A stretch of DNA of 11,634 nucleotides from Clostridia bacterium (GTDB lineage Bacteria > Bacillota_A > Clostridia > Christensenellales > CAG-138), in NCBI GenBank assembly GCA_017553815.1, contig JAFZJT010000137.1, positions 1 through 11,634 on the forward strand. The letters run 5' to 3'. The notes under the pieces were generated by a model, which searched no databases, was not told the DNA's origin, and saw nothing but the letters and a program-made list of their open reading frames with translations. The position numbers and the translations under genes are program-made. This document shows, piece after piece, positions 1 through 6,837 of the stretch (within the stretch, counting starts at the first letter, position 1; each line of letters opens with the position of its first letter).

Positions 1-3
1 AAA

Positions 4-1056
4 ATGAGATACGAGCTGAATAAGAAAAAGGCAGTGCGGCTCCCGCTCGCGCTTACCTGCGCGGCTATATCGGCGCTGCTTCTGCTCTCGTCCTGCTCCA
101 AAACAGATACCGAGGCGGCGCAGGCGGCCTTCGATCGGGGCTCTGCGGCGTACAATGCCTTGGATATGGATGCGGCGAAGCAGGCGTTTGCCGAGTGCTG
201 CAGGCTCGATGGGGCGCTTTACGCCGATGCGAAGCAGTACCTTGACGCGATATGCGAATACGAGCGGCTCTACACACAGGGCGTCGCCGCGTTTGAAACG
301 GGCGATTACAATACGGCGAGCTCCTGCTTCCTCGGAATAAAGGATTATCTGAACAGCGCCGAGTATCTTGAGCGCATCGAAGGGTTAAAGCGCGATTATG
401 AAAACGCCGTCGCCCTCTATGAAGCGGGAGAGTATATCAAAGCGAGGGAAGCGTTTACGCAGCTCGGCGACTATCAGCGCTGCGCCGCCTATATTGCAAA
501 CGTGGATTCGATGATCGGGCTCTACAACGAGGGCATCCGGCTCATGAACCGCAACAGCTATCTGAATGCTGCCCGTGCTTTCCGCGCGATAAACACGCTG
601 TTTTTGAATTCGGACGAGCTTATCGCGCTCTGCGAAAACAGCAAGAGCGACGAGACCGTGAAGCTTGGCGAGTACATCTACAGCTACAACGCCGAGTACG
701 GCGGCGATATCAAGATAGTAAGCGGAAACCCCGGCATTCTGTTCGATGTGAAGGATACGAGGGGGCTTATTATATGCGGCGCGATGGATGAAAGCGGAGT
801 CGTGCGCTATATCTCATTCTGCGCCCCTGCGGAGCTTCAAAGCAGGCTTGGCGAGGCCGAACTGAACAGCGCCTTTGCGCACTGCATCCGAGCGCTGAAC
901 CCTAAGCTTGCCGAGCATTCCGCGATACTCGAAGGAATATCCGATTATGCTTCGCAAAGCGGCAAGCTCTACGGCTGTATGCGCGTTCATGCGGGCGAGG
1001 GCGTTGACGGGATACGGGTCATCACGGCTGAATACGAGCCGAACGCGGCAAATTGA
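4..1056 (+). CDS. Lipoprotein with 42-residue TPR-like repeats
   Basis: Predicted surface-anchored lipoprotein of 350 residues. The N-terminus has a basic stretch, a hydrophobic segment (about residues 13-28) and a lipobox LSSC with C31 as the lipidation site. Residues 43-215 hold four helical TPR-like repeats. Three are strictly 42 residues apart (Y90, Y132, Y174), each with the pattern Y..G/A....GxY..A...F...DY..S/C..Y; the first (from F43) carries a five-residue insertion. Such repeats usually mediate protein-protein contacts. The C-terminal 130 residues form an unrecognised domain, so no function is assigned. The start lies three bases from the window edge, so no ribosome binding site can be seen and a start further upstream is possible. 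The signal peptide directly after this ATG supports it. No terminator separates it from the regulator gene downstream. Confidence 0.8.
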   Translation: MRYELNKKKAVRLPLALTCAAISALLLLSSCSKTDTEAAQAAFDRGSAAYNALDMDAAKQAFAECCRLDGALYADAKQYLDAICEYERLYTQGVAAFETGDYNTASSCFLGIKDYLNSAEYLERIEGLKRDYENAVALYEAGEYIKAREAFTQLGDYQRCAAYIANVDSMIGLYNEGIRLMNRNSYLNAARAFRAINTLFLNSDELIALCENSKSDETVKLGEYIYSYNAEYGGDIKIVSGNPGILFDVKDTRGLIICGAMDESGVVRYISFCAPAELQSRLGEAELNSAFAHCIRALNPKLAEHSAILEGISDYASQSGKLYGCMRVHAGEGVDGIRVITAEYEPNAAN

Positions 1057-1073
1057 GTTCTTTCCCGCAAAGG

Positions 1074-1102
1074 TTTACAAACACAATAAAAAGTGCTATC
1101 AT
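1074..1102 (+). promoter_or_regulatory. Promoter of the DtxR-like regulator
   Basis: TTTACA at 1074-1079 and TATCAT at 1097-1102 with a 17-base spacer fit a sigma-A promoter. The predicted start of transcription would be near 1109, leaving a very short leader before AAGGAGG at 1111-1117. I saw no obvious palindromic operator over it, so autoregulation cannot be judged. Confidence 0.5.
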
Positions 1103-1124
1103 ATCCCAAAAAGGAGGCGATAGA

Positions 1125-1511
1125 ATGAATCTTCAGGAATCGGGTGAAATGTATCTTGAAACGATACTCAGGCTTTCACAAAAAATGGATAAGGTGCGCA
1201 GCATCGATATTGCGGACGAGATGGGCTATTCCAAGCCGAGCATCAGTCGCGCCATGCGCATATTAAAGGAAAACGGATTTGTTTCGATAGACACTCTCGG
1301 AGCGGTCACGCTAACCGACAAGGGGCGCGCCTCCGCCGAAAAGACCTACGAGCGCCATCAGGTGCTGACGAGCCTGTTCATCGGACTCGGCGTTTCGGAG
1401 GAAACGGCGGCGGACGACGCTTGCAAGATAGAGCACGTTATCTCCGATGAGACCTTCAAGGCGATAAAGCGCCATATAGCCGAAAAAAGGGCGAAAACAA
1501 CTGAAAAGTGA
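1125..1511 (+). CDS. DtxR/MntR-family metal-dependent transcriptional repressor
   Basis: A 128-residue winged-helix regulator that would bind DNA when loaded with Fe(II) or Mn(II). The start at 1125 is chosen over the longer open frame because AAGGAGG sits 7 bases upstream and homology begins there. Residues 1-65 hold the DNA-binding domain (SIDIADEMGYSKPSISRAM, helix-turn-helix about 26-45). Residues 70-115 hold the dimerisation/metal domain. By alignment with known members, the metal ligands are M9, E12, H78, C100, E103 and H104. M9 and C100 match DtxR/IdeR (M10, C102), while E12 matches MntR E11. DtxR ancillary-site residues E83 and H98 are replaced by T82 and A96. The SH3-like C-terminal domain of DtxR is absent, so the length is MntR-like. 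Family assignment is firm; the metal is uncertain. No transporter target lies nearby. Confidence 0.88.
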   Translation: MNLQESGEMYLETILRLSQKMDKVRSIDIADEMGYSKPSISRAMRILKENGFVSIDTLGAVTLTDKGRASAEKTYERHQVLTSLFIGLGVSEETAADDACKIEHVISDETFKAIKRHIAEKRAKTTEK

Positions 1512-1529
1512 ATGAAAAGTGAAACAGAA

Positions 1530-1555
1530 AACTGCCGTAGCGCGCTGCGGCAGTT
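1530..1555. terminator. Bidirectional hairpin between regulator and murC
   Basis: AACTGCCG at 1530-1537 pairs perfectly with CGGCAGTT at 1548-1555 around a 10-base loop. The T-run is better on the minus strand (TTTTC after the stem) than on the plus strand (TTCCTTT). It therefore suits murC best and may serve both converging genes. Confidence 0.65.
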
Positions 1556-1579
1556 CCTTTATGCCGGAAATTCGACCGA

Positions 1580-3004
1580 TCATCTTTTTTTAAACGCTTT
1601 CGAGCTTACTTTAATAAACAGCTTGCTTTGAATATAAACGTCGCCGCTGCCGAGCGTCAGCACGAGGTCGCCCTCGTGCGCGTTCTTTTTAAGGTATTCG
1701 TTTATCTCTTCAAAAGTGGCTATGTATTTGGCGTTATGGGATTCGCGGTTTATCGCATCCACCATATCCATCGCGTGAACACTGCCGTCGTCCTTCTCCC
1801 TGCCGGGGTAGATATCGGGAACGAGCACCTCATACGCGGTCTTGAAGCAGTCCACATTATCGAGGAAAAGCGTCTTGGCGCGGGTGTAGCTGTTGCACTG
1901 GAACACAACGAACACGCGCCCGTCGGTGCAGGTGCGCACGGCGCTGTCCATCGCAGCGCGGATCTCGGCGGGATGATGCGCATAGTCGTGGAAGACCTTA
2001 ACGCCGTCCCTTTCGCCGTAGTACTCAAAGCGGCGCTTGACGGAATGAAACTCCGGCAGTGCGCGGGCGATATCAGCAAAGCTCATGCCGTGCGAAAGCG
2101 CAACGGCGGAGGCTGCAAGCGTGTTGAGCATATTATGCCTTCCCGGAACGTTCAGCTCGATCCTTCCGAGCCTTTCGCCGCGGTGCATAAGGTCGAACGC
2201 GGGGCAGCCGAGCTCGTTGTACTCGACGTTTTCGGGGTAATAATCGGGAGAGAACGCCGTATCAAGGCCGTAGGTGAGCTTTTTAAGGTCGAATTCATCG
2301 AGAAGCGCGCGCACGTGCTCGTCGTCGGAGCAGCCGATAAGAAGGCCGTTCTCGGGCATGCGCTTAACGAATTTGCGGAAAGCGTTTACGATATTGTCGA
2401 AGGTTTTGAAATAATCGAGATGGTCGTTGTCGATATTGTTGATCAGAACGACGGTGGGATGCAGGGTCAAAAAGCTTTCGACGTATTCGCAGGCCTCGGT
2501 TATGAAAAGCTCGCCGGAGCCGAGACGGATGCCGCCGCCGAGAAAATCCACCATGCCGCCAACGTGAACCGTGGCGTTTGAATCCGCGATCTCTGAAATC
2601 AGCGCGAGCATGGAGGTGATGGTCGTTTTGCCGTGACAGCCCGCGATGCCGATAACATCGCTGTATTTTTCGCTGATGATGCCAAGAGCCTCAGAGCGCT
2701 CTATCTCGGGTATGCCGAGTTCGCGCGCGCGAACTCGCTCGGGGTTGTCGGCGGGGATGGCGGCGGAATAGATAACGGTGCCACAGCCCTCAACGTTTTT
2801 CGCGTCGTGCCCGATGAAAACGGGAACTCCGAGCTCCGTGAGCCTTTCGGTGAAGGGCGATGTGCTCCGATCGGAGCCCTGCACCTCATAGCTCCTTTCC
2901 CTGAGTATCTGAGCAAGTCCGTTCATAGAGCATCCGCCGATGCCGATGAAATGAACTTTGCCTATTATCCTTTTTTCTGTTTCCTTGTTTGCGGAATTAG
3001 TCAT
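1580..3004 (-). CDS. murC: UDP-N-acetylmuramate--L-alanine ligase MurC
   Basis: Cytoplasmic ATP-dependent ligase that adds L-alanine to UDP-MurNAc, the first amino acid of the peptidoglycan stem peptide. At 474 residues it has the usual family length. Visible motifs: the N-terminal nucleotide-sugar loop GIGGCSMNGLAQ (21-32), the P-loop GIAGCHGKTT (119-128), TEACEYVESF (169-178), NIDNDHLDYF (190-199), GRHNMLN (288-294), FHDYAHHPAEI (338-348) and LTLGSGDVY (449-457). The EACEY and HDYAHHP motifs distinguish MurC from MurD, MurE and MurF. The P-loop has Cys at 123 where Thr is common. The gene stands alone, outside a dcw cluster, with its own promoter and an AGGGG ribosome binding site just upstream of the ATG. 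An antisense open frame of about 950 bases over it is a composition shadow. Confidence 0.96.
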   Translation of the reverse strand: MTNSANKETEKRIIGKVHFIGIGGCSMNGLAQILRERSYEVQGSDRSTSPFTERLTELGVPVFIGHDAKNVEGCGTVIYSAAIPADNPERVRARELGIPEIERSEALGIISEKYSDVIGIAGCHGKTTITSMLALISEIADSNATVHVGGMVDFLGGGIRLGSGELFITEACEYVESFLTLHPTVVLINNIDNDHLDYFKTFDNIVNAFRKFVKRMPENGLLIGCSDDEHVRALLDEFDLKKLTYGLDTAFSPDYYPENVEYNELGCPAFDLMHRGERLGRIELNVPGRHNMLNTLAASAVALSHGMSFADIARALPEFHSVKRRFEYYGERDGVKVFHDYAHHPAEIRAAMDSAVRTCTDGRVFVVFQCNSYTRAKTLFLDNVDCFKTAYEVLVPDIYPGREKDDGSVHAMDMVDAINRESHNAKYIATFEEINEYLKKNAHEGDLVLTLGSGDVYIQSKLFIKVSSKAFKKR

Positions 3005-3093
3005 GTCAGACCCCTTTTTGCCTCCGAACGGAAGCAGAATATCGTTTTTTAAGCCCTGCGTGAAAACCGTTCGGGCATACTTTCAATCCTTTT

Positions 3094-3122
3094 ATTATAC
3101 TCCAAAGCGCGCTTTTTGGCAA
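3094..3122 (-). promoter_or_regulatory. murC promoter
   Basis: Read on the minus strand, TTGCCA (3122-3117) and a perfect TATAAT (3099-3094) are separated by 17 bases. The leader to the murC ATG would be about 80 bases. Confidence 0.7.
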
Positions 3123-3343
3123 CTTTTTATGGCAAAAGGGATCGCCGCACCAAATATGATGAATTGAACGCAAAAAAAGCCGCATATTTCATAAAGAATA
3201 TTAGGTGTAATAGGAGAAGCGCGCCGCGGGGAAGCAGGGGAGTGTTTTTCAAAAAACGGCGTGAAAGTTCAAACTTGATGATCCTCCGGCCGATATATCA
3301 TTTTATTAAGTACAATATAAATGTAAAAAAGCCGATCATTTAA
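3123..3343. other. AT-rich intergenic spacer between divergent promoters
   Basis: This stretch lies between the murC promoter and the promoter of the secreted peptidase gene. I see no gene with a credible ribosome binding site and no RNA gene. There are short A/T runs and a weak 6-base inverted repeat at about 3244-3257 (GTTTTT, CA, AAAAAC). A 13-base GC-rich string at 3221-3233 also occurs at 10941-10953; its meaning is unknown. Confidence 0.4.
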
Positions 3344-3371
3344 TTGACAAACGCTCGAAACATGATAAAAT
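3344..3371 (+). promoter_or_regulatory. Promoter of the dockerin peptidase gene
   Basis: A perfect TTGACA at 3344-3349 and TAAAAT at 3366-3371 are separated by 16 bases. It would give a leader of about 85 bases. The near-consensus boxes fit the strong expression suggested by the codon use of the gene. Confidence 0.7.
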
Positions 3372-3462
3372 AGTGTATGTAATGTGAATGTTGCAAAAGG
3401 TTCGTTTGCGCGTTTGCAGAGCCCCTAAAATAGGGAAAAATAATCGTACTGGAGGAAACCAA

Positions 3463-5475
3463 ATGAAGATTCGTAAACTCCTCACCGCAGCTCTTGCGGG
3501 AATGATGGTCCTTGCGACCGTCCCTGCCCTTACCATTGCGGAAGGCACCGCAGCGCTTGTTGGCGAAGCTAACGCAATGCGTAAGCTTGACACCACCTGG
3601 GCAGCTCTTGAAAATGTCGAGCAGGCCGCTATGGCCGCAGGCAAGGACCGCAATCAGGTCATCAACGCTGTTTATCAGGCAGCCTTGAATCTCCCCAACG
3701 TTGATAAGGACAGCTTCTCCGATTTCGCAAAGGACGGCTTCTTCTTCACCGTTGACGGCATGCTCTGCTCCTACAACTATCGCCTCAGGAACGAGCTCGA
3801 CACCAATGTCGATGCCATCCCCGAGAACGAGAAGGTCGTTGTCGTTAAGGGTAACGGCAATGCCGATAAGGACGCCGAGTCCCCCAACGTATTCCTCGTA
3901 GGCCCCTACTACGGTCACGACGGCAGCTTCACCGCTCAGTATAGGGAAGAAGCTCAGTCCATCGCGGACGTCACCGGCGGCGACTACACCCTCGTTCAGA
4001 GCACCGGCGCGACCGGCCCCGCCATCGCAGCTAACTTCCCCGACAAGGGCGTTGTTATCTACGACAGCCACGGTTCCCAGAGCGGCACCTCTTCCTACCT
4101 CTGCCTGACCACCAACAGCGGTATCACCCAGCAGGACTATCAGAACGGCTGGGCGGTCAGCGCAGGCAGCTCCGCTTGGATCGACGGTCGCTACATTGAG
4201 AACCACGTTAACGCGACCCTCCCCAACTGCATGGTTTGGATGGCTATCTGCGAAGGTATGAAGCGTCAGGGTCAGGGCACCACCGGCAACGCTCTTCTGA
4301 ACGCGGGCGCAGGCGTCGTATACGGCTACTCCCAGAGCGTTTCCTTCCGCGGCGACTACGATTACGAAGAGGTATTCTGGAATGAAATGAAGGAAGGCGC
4401 GACCGTTGCCGAGGCTATCGTCGTTATGAAGAACGCTGTCGGCATCTGCGACCCCTACACCAATCCTCACGCATATCCCATCATTATGAGTCCCGATGAT
4501 CCCTTCCCCTCCAACCCCGACGGCCCCCAGAACGTTAACTGCGAGTGGACCCTCTTCGGCAATGCGGATCCCGTTGCGCTCAACAGCTTCACCCTCAGCG
4601 AGTCCGAGATCGAGATGTATCTCGGCAGGACCTCCACCGTTACCTTCAACCGCGTTCCCGACAATGCGAACCAGTACGAGCTCGTTTGGACTTCCGCCAA
4701 TGAGAGCGTTGCTACCGTAAACGGCAATAACCGCAGAGCAAACATCCTCGGCACCGGCATCGGCAGCACCACCGTTAACTGCGCTGTTATGGTAAACGGT
4801 CAGGTATTCGGCACTGCGACCGTTGCGATCACCGTCGTTGAAGACACCTCCCTGCGCGATGCGCTCAACGTTGAGAACGGAACCCTTGCTTTCAGCACCG
4901 GCGAGAACTACCCCTTCGTTGCTGAGGAAGGCGACGGCAGGTTCTATGTAAGGAGCTCCAACGATGGTCAGGCCAACTCCGTTTCTTCCCTTGCCACCGT
5001 TATCCAGATGGAAGCAGGCGAGACCCTTACCTTCGAGTATAAGTTCAGCTCCGAGACCAACTACGACTTCTACAACTTCAAGGTAAACGGTTCCCAGATC
5101 CAGCACCTCTCCGGTACCAACCAGAACAGCTGGCAGACCTACACCTACACCGCTTCCTCCGCAGGTCACTACACCTTCGAGTGGACCTTCGAGAAGGATG
5201 TAAGCGTTAACGGCGGTGACGACTGCGTCAAGATCGACAACGTCGTTTATTCCGGCGATCCCGGTCCCTCCGCTCCCTCTCAGCCCGGCGACGGCGACCT
5301 CAACGGCGACGGCACCGTAGCTATGGCGGACGCTCTGATCGCGATGCGTATTGCTATGAGCACCCTTGAGGGCACCGACGAACAGATCGGTCACGGCGAC
5401 CTCAACGGTGACGGCATCATCACTATGGCTGAGGCGCTTGAGATCATGCGCATGGCTATGATGACCAACAACTGA
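3463..5475 (+). CDS. Secreted clan CD (caspase-fold) peptidase-like protein with dockerin
   Basis: A 670-residue exported multidomain protein. The start at 3463 is set by GGAGG at 3451-3455 and a signal peptide directly after it (MKIRKLL, hydrophobic core to about residue 25, likely cleavage near LTIA/EG). Residues 120-375 resemble caspase-fold (clan CD) peptidases of gingipain/clostripain type. A strand VVIYDSHGS gives candidate catalytic H203, a strand MVWMAICEGM gives candidate nucleophile C263, and the domain closes with LFGNADP. Residues 373-459 are a BIG2-like Ig domain (YELVWTSANESVATV). Residues 463-600 look like the jelly-roll/cleaved-adhesin type (HYTFEWTFEKD, DDCVKIDNVVY). A Pro/Ser linker leads to a dockerin with two calcium loops at D612-D623 and D646-E657 (DLNGDG). 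Codon use differs from its neighbours: proline is almost always CCC. Peptidase activity is inferred; exact family unproven. Confidence 0.82.
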   Translation: MKIRKLLTAALAGMMVLATVPALTIAEGTAALVGEANAMRKLDTTWAALENVEQAAMAAGKDRNQVINAVYQAALNLPNVDKDSFSDFAKDGFFFTVDGMLCSYNYRLRNELDTNVDAIPENEKVVVVKGNGNADKDAESPNVFLVGPYYGHDGSFTAQYREEAQSIADVTGGDYTLVQSTGATGPAIAANFPDKGVVIYDSHGSQSGTSSYLCLTTNSGITQQDYQNGWAVSAGSSAWIDGRYIENHVNATLPNCMVWMAICEGMKRQGQGTTGNALLNAGAGVVYGYSQSVSFRGDYDYEEVFWNEMKEGATVAEAIVVMKNAVGICDPYTNPHAYPIIMSPDDPFPSNPDGPQNVNCEWTLFGNADPVALNSFTLSESEIEMYLGRTSTVTFNRVPDNANQYELVWTSANESVATVNGNNRRANILGTGIGSTTVNCAVMVNGQVFGTATVAITVVEDTSLRDALNVENGTLAFSTGENYPFVAEEGDGRFYVRSSNDGQANSVSSLATVIQMEAGETLTFEYKFSSETNYDFYNFKVNGSQIQHLSGTNQNSWQTYTYTASSAGHYTFEWTFEKDVSVNGGDDCVKIDNVVYSGDPGPSAPSQPGDGDLNGDGTVAMADALIAMRIAMSTLEGTDEQIGHGDLNGDGIITMAEALEIMRMAMMTNN

Positions 5476-5491
5476 TCTATGCATTAAGCTT

Positions 5492-5540
5492 GCGGGCTAA
5501 GCCCGCGGTAAAGCCGGAACCCGAAAGGGTCCGGCTTTTT
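5492..5540 (+). terminator. Tandem hairpins with intrinsic terminator after the dockerin gene
   Basis: A first small hairpin (GCGGGC, TAA, GCCCGC at 5492-5506) precedes a strong one. There, 5511-5522 pairs with 5527-5537 (AAGCCGG, bulged A, ACCC / GGGT, CCGGCTT) around a GAAA tetraloop, followed by TTTTT. It is a classical Rho-independent terminator and isolates the gene from panE. Confidence 0.9.
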
Positions 5541-5545
5541 CGCGC

Positions 5546-5573
5546 TTGATTATTTCGGCGCGTATGGTATAAT
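5546..5573 (+). promoter_or_regulatory. panE promoter
   Basis: TTGATT at 5546-5551 and a perfect TATAAT at 5568-5573 with a 16-base spacer. It lies just after the preceding terminator and about 40 bases before the panE start. Confidence 0.65.
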
Positions 5574-5615
5574 TCATGGTGTTAAATCCGAATTCATAAA
5601 AGGGGAGGATAGAAT

Positions 5616-6632
5616 ATGAAGTATGCGATCTACGGCGCGGGCTCGCTCGGAACTGTTATGGGCGCGTTTTTAACGAAGAACGGAGTCGATATCGAGCTTG
5701 TGAACCGCAACGAGGCGCACGTCAAAGCGCTTGGCGAGCACGGCGCGAGGATAGTCGGAACGGTGGATATGACCGTGTCGGTGAAAGCCGTTTTGCCCGG
5801 TGAAATGAGCGGGGAATACGACGTTATTTTTCTTTTAACAAAGCAGCTTGAAAACGATAGGACTGCTGAGTTCTTAAAGCCGCTGCTCGGTGAAAACGGC
5901 GTTTTGGTTACGCTTCAAAACGGCATTCCCGAGCCAGGGCTTGCGAGGATAGTTGGGGAGGAGCGCATCATCGGCTGCGTGGTCGAATGGGGCGCGAATC
6001 TCGAAAGCCCCGGCGTTGCGAGGCTGACGAGCGACCCTGCCGCGCTTTCGTTCCACATGGGGGGCATGGAAAAGGCGCCAAAGGAAAAGCTTTTGCTTGT
6101 AAAAAGTGTGCTCGAGAAGATGTGTCCCGTGGAGATAGAGGAGAATCTTATCGGCGCGCGCTGGTCGAAGCTTCTTATAAACGCCACCTTTTCGGGCATC
6201 GGCACCGCGATAGGCGGCAATTTCGGCGACGTCTGCAAAAATAAGCTCCCAAGAAAGCTCGCCGTTCGGTGCATGAAGGAGTGCATCGACGTCGGCAGCG
6301 CCTCGGGCGCCCGTTTTGCGCCCGTGCAGGGCAAGGATATTACGAAGCTTTTCTACTACAACGGAGCGGTTAAAAGGAAGCTTTCGGAGCTGCTCGTTCC
6401 GGTTGCGATGAAAAAGCATTTCGGGATAGTGCCTTCGATGCTTCAGGATATAAGAAACGGCAAAAAATGCGAGATCGACGCTATAAACGGCGTGGTTTGC
6501 AGCTTCGGAAGGGAGTTCGGAGTTAAAACGCCGGTGAACGACCGCATAGTCGAGGTCGTGAAGAAGCTCGAGAGCGGCGAGCTCGAGCCGAAAGCCGAAA
6601 ATATCGCGCTGTTTGCCGATCTGATCAAGTAG
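5616..6632 (+). CDS. panE: 2-dehydropantoate 2-reductase (ketopantoate reductase, PanE/ApbA family)
   Basis: A 338-residue cytoplasmic oxidoreductase that uses NADPH to reduce ketopantoate to pantoate for pantothenate and CoA synthesis. The N-terminal Rossmann domain begins with GAGSLG (7-12), followed by LLTKQ (K76) and the LQNG loop (N102), both at the positions conserved in PanE. The C-terminal helical domain carries WSKLLINA with the catalytic lysine K185. PSMLQDIRNGKKCEID follows, with S274 and E286 matching the substrate-binding Ser and Glu of the Escherichia coli enzyme (S244, E256). The start is set by GGGGAGG about 8 bases upstream. It is a single-gene unit with its own promoter and terminator; no other pan genes are in view. 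ApbA-family paralogues with other 2-oxo acid substrates exist, so the exact substrate is less sure than the family. Confidence 0.88.
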   Translation: MKYAIYGAGSLGTVMGAFLTKNGVDIELVNRNEAHVKALGEHGARIVGTVDMTVSVKAVLPGEMSGEYDVIFLLTKQLENDRTAEFLKPLLGENGVLVTLQNGIPEPGLARIVGEERIIGCVVEWGANLESPGVARLTSDPAALSFHMGGMEKAPKEKLLLVKSVLEKMCPVEIEENLIGARWSKLLINATFSGIGTAIGGNFGDVCKNKLPRKLAVRCMKECIDVGSASGARFAPVQGKDITKLFYYNGAVKRKLSELLVPVAMKKHFGIVPSMLQDIRNGKKCEIDAINGVVCSFGREFGVKTPVNDRIVEVVKKLESGELEPKAENIALFADLIK

Positions 6633-6681
6633 AATGTCATAGAGATGAATATAAAGGCAACAAGCCGGATCGGAACAGAAT

Positions 6682-6705
6682 AGCCGCTTCGGCTTTGCTT
6701 TTTTG
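6682..6705 (+). terminator. Terminator after panE
   Basis: AGCCG (6682-6686), CTT, CGGCT (6690-6694) followed by TTGC and a run of six T. The stem is short but GC-rich. An upstream AAGCCG at 6662-6667 could alternatively pair with the same 3' arm. Confidence 0.65.
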
Positions 6706-6727
6706 TGATTTTTTTCGCGTTTTGCCG

Positions 6728-6756
6728 TTGAAAAATCGTTCGGGCTTGATTATAAT
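6728..6756 (+). promoter_or_regulatory. Promoter of the glsA-M42-redox-phzF operon
   Basis: TTGAAA at 6728-6733 and a perfect TATAAT at 6751-6756, 17 bases apart. The leader to the glutaminase ATG is about 75 bases. No later promoter is evident before 10196, so the four genes are probably co-transcribed from here. Confidence 0.7.
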
Positions 6757-6837
6757 ATAAGCACGCTCCACGAAAACGGCGTAAAAGCAAATAGCGCTGC
6801 CGCGGACGATCCCCTAAACATACGTGGTACTCTTTTT

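Noticed and set aside
1628..2581. 317-residue plus-strand open frame opposite murC
   Set aside because: It is the antisense shadow of a certain MurC; no start signals and no recognisable motifs.
3221..3233. 13-base GC-rich string repeated at 10941-10953 as a possible mobile-element trace
   Set aside because: Similarity stops at both edges and there are no terminal repeats or coding remnants; chance or a minor regulatory site is as likely.
3340..5484. 714-residue minus-strand open frame opposite the dockerin gene
   Set aside because: No ribosome binding site, no recognisable domain, composition rich in Gly/Val/Ala/Asp as expected from the complement of a codon-biased gene. The plus strand has signal peptide, promoter, domains and terminator.
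5874..6419. Minus-strand open frame inside panE
   Set aside because: PanE motifs run through the whole plus-strand frame; this is a GC-composition shadow.
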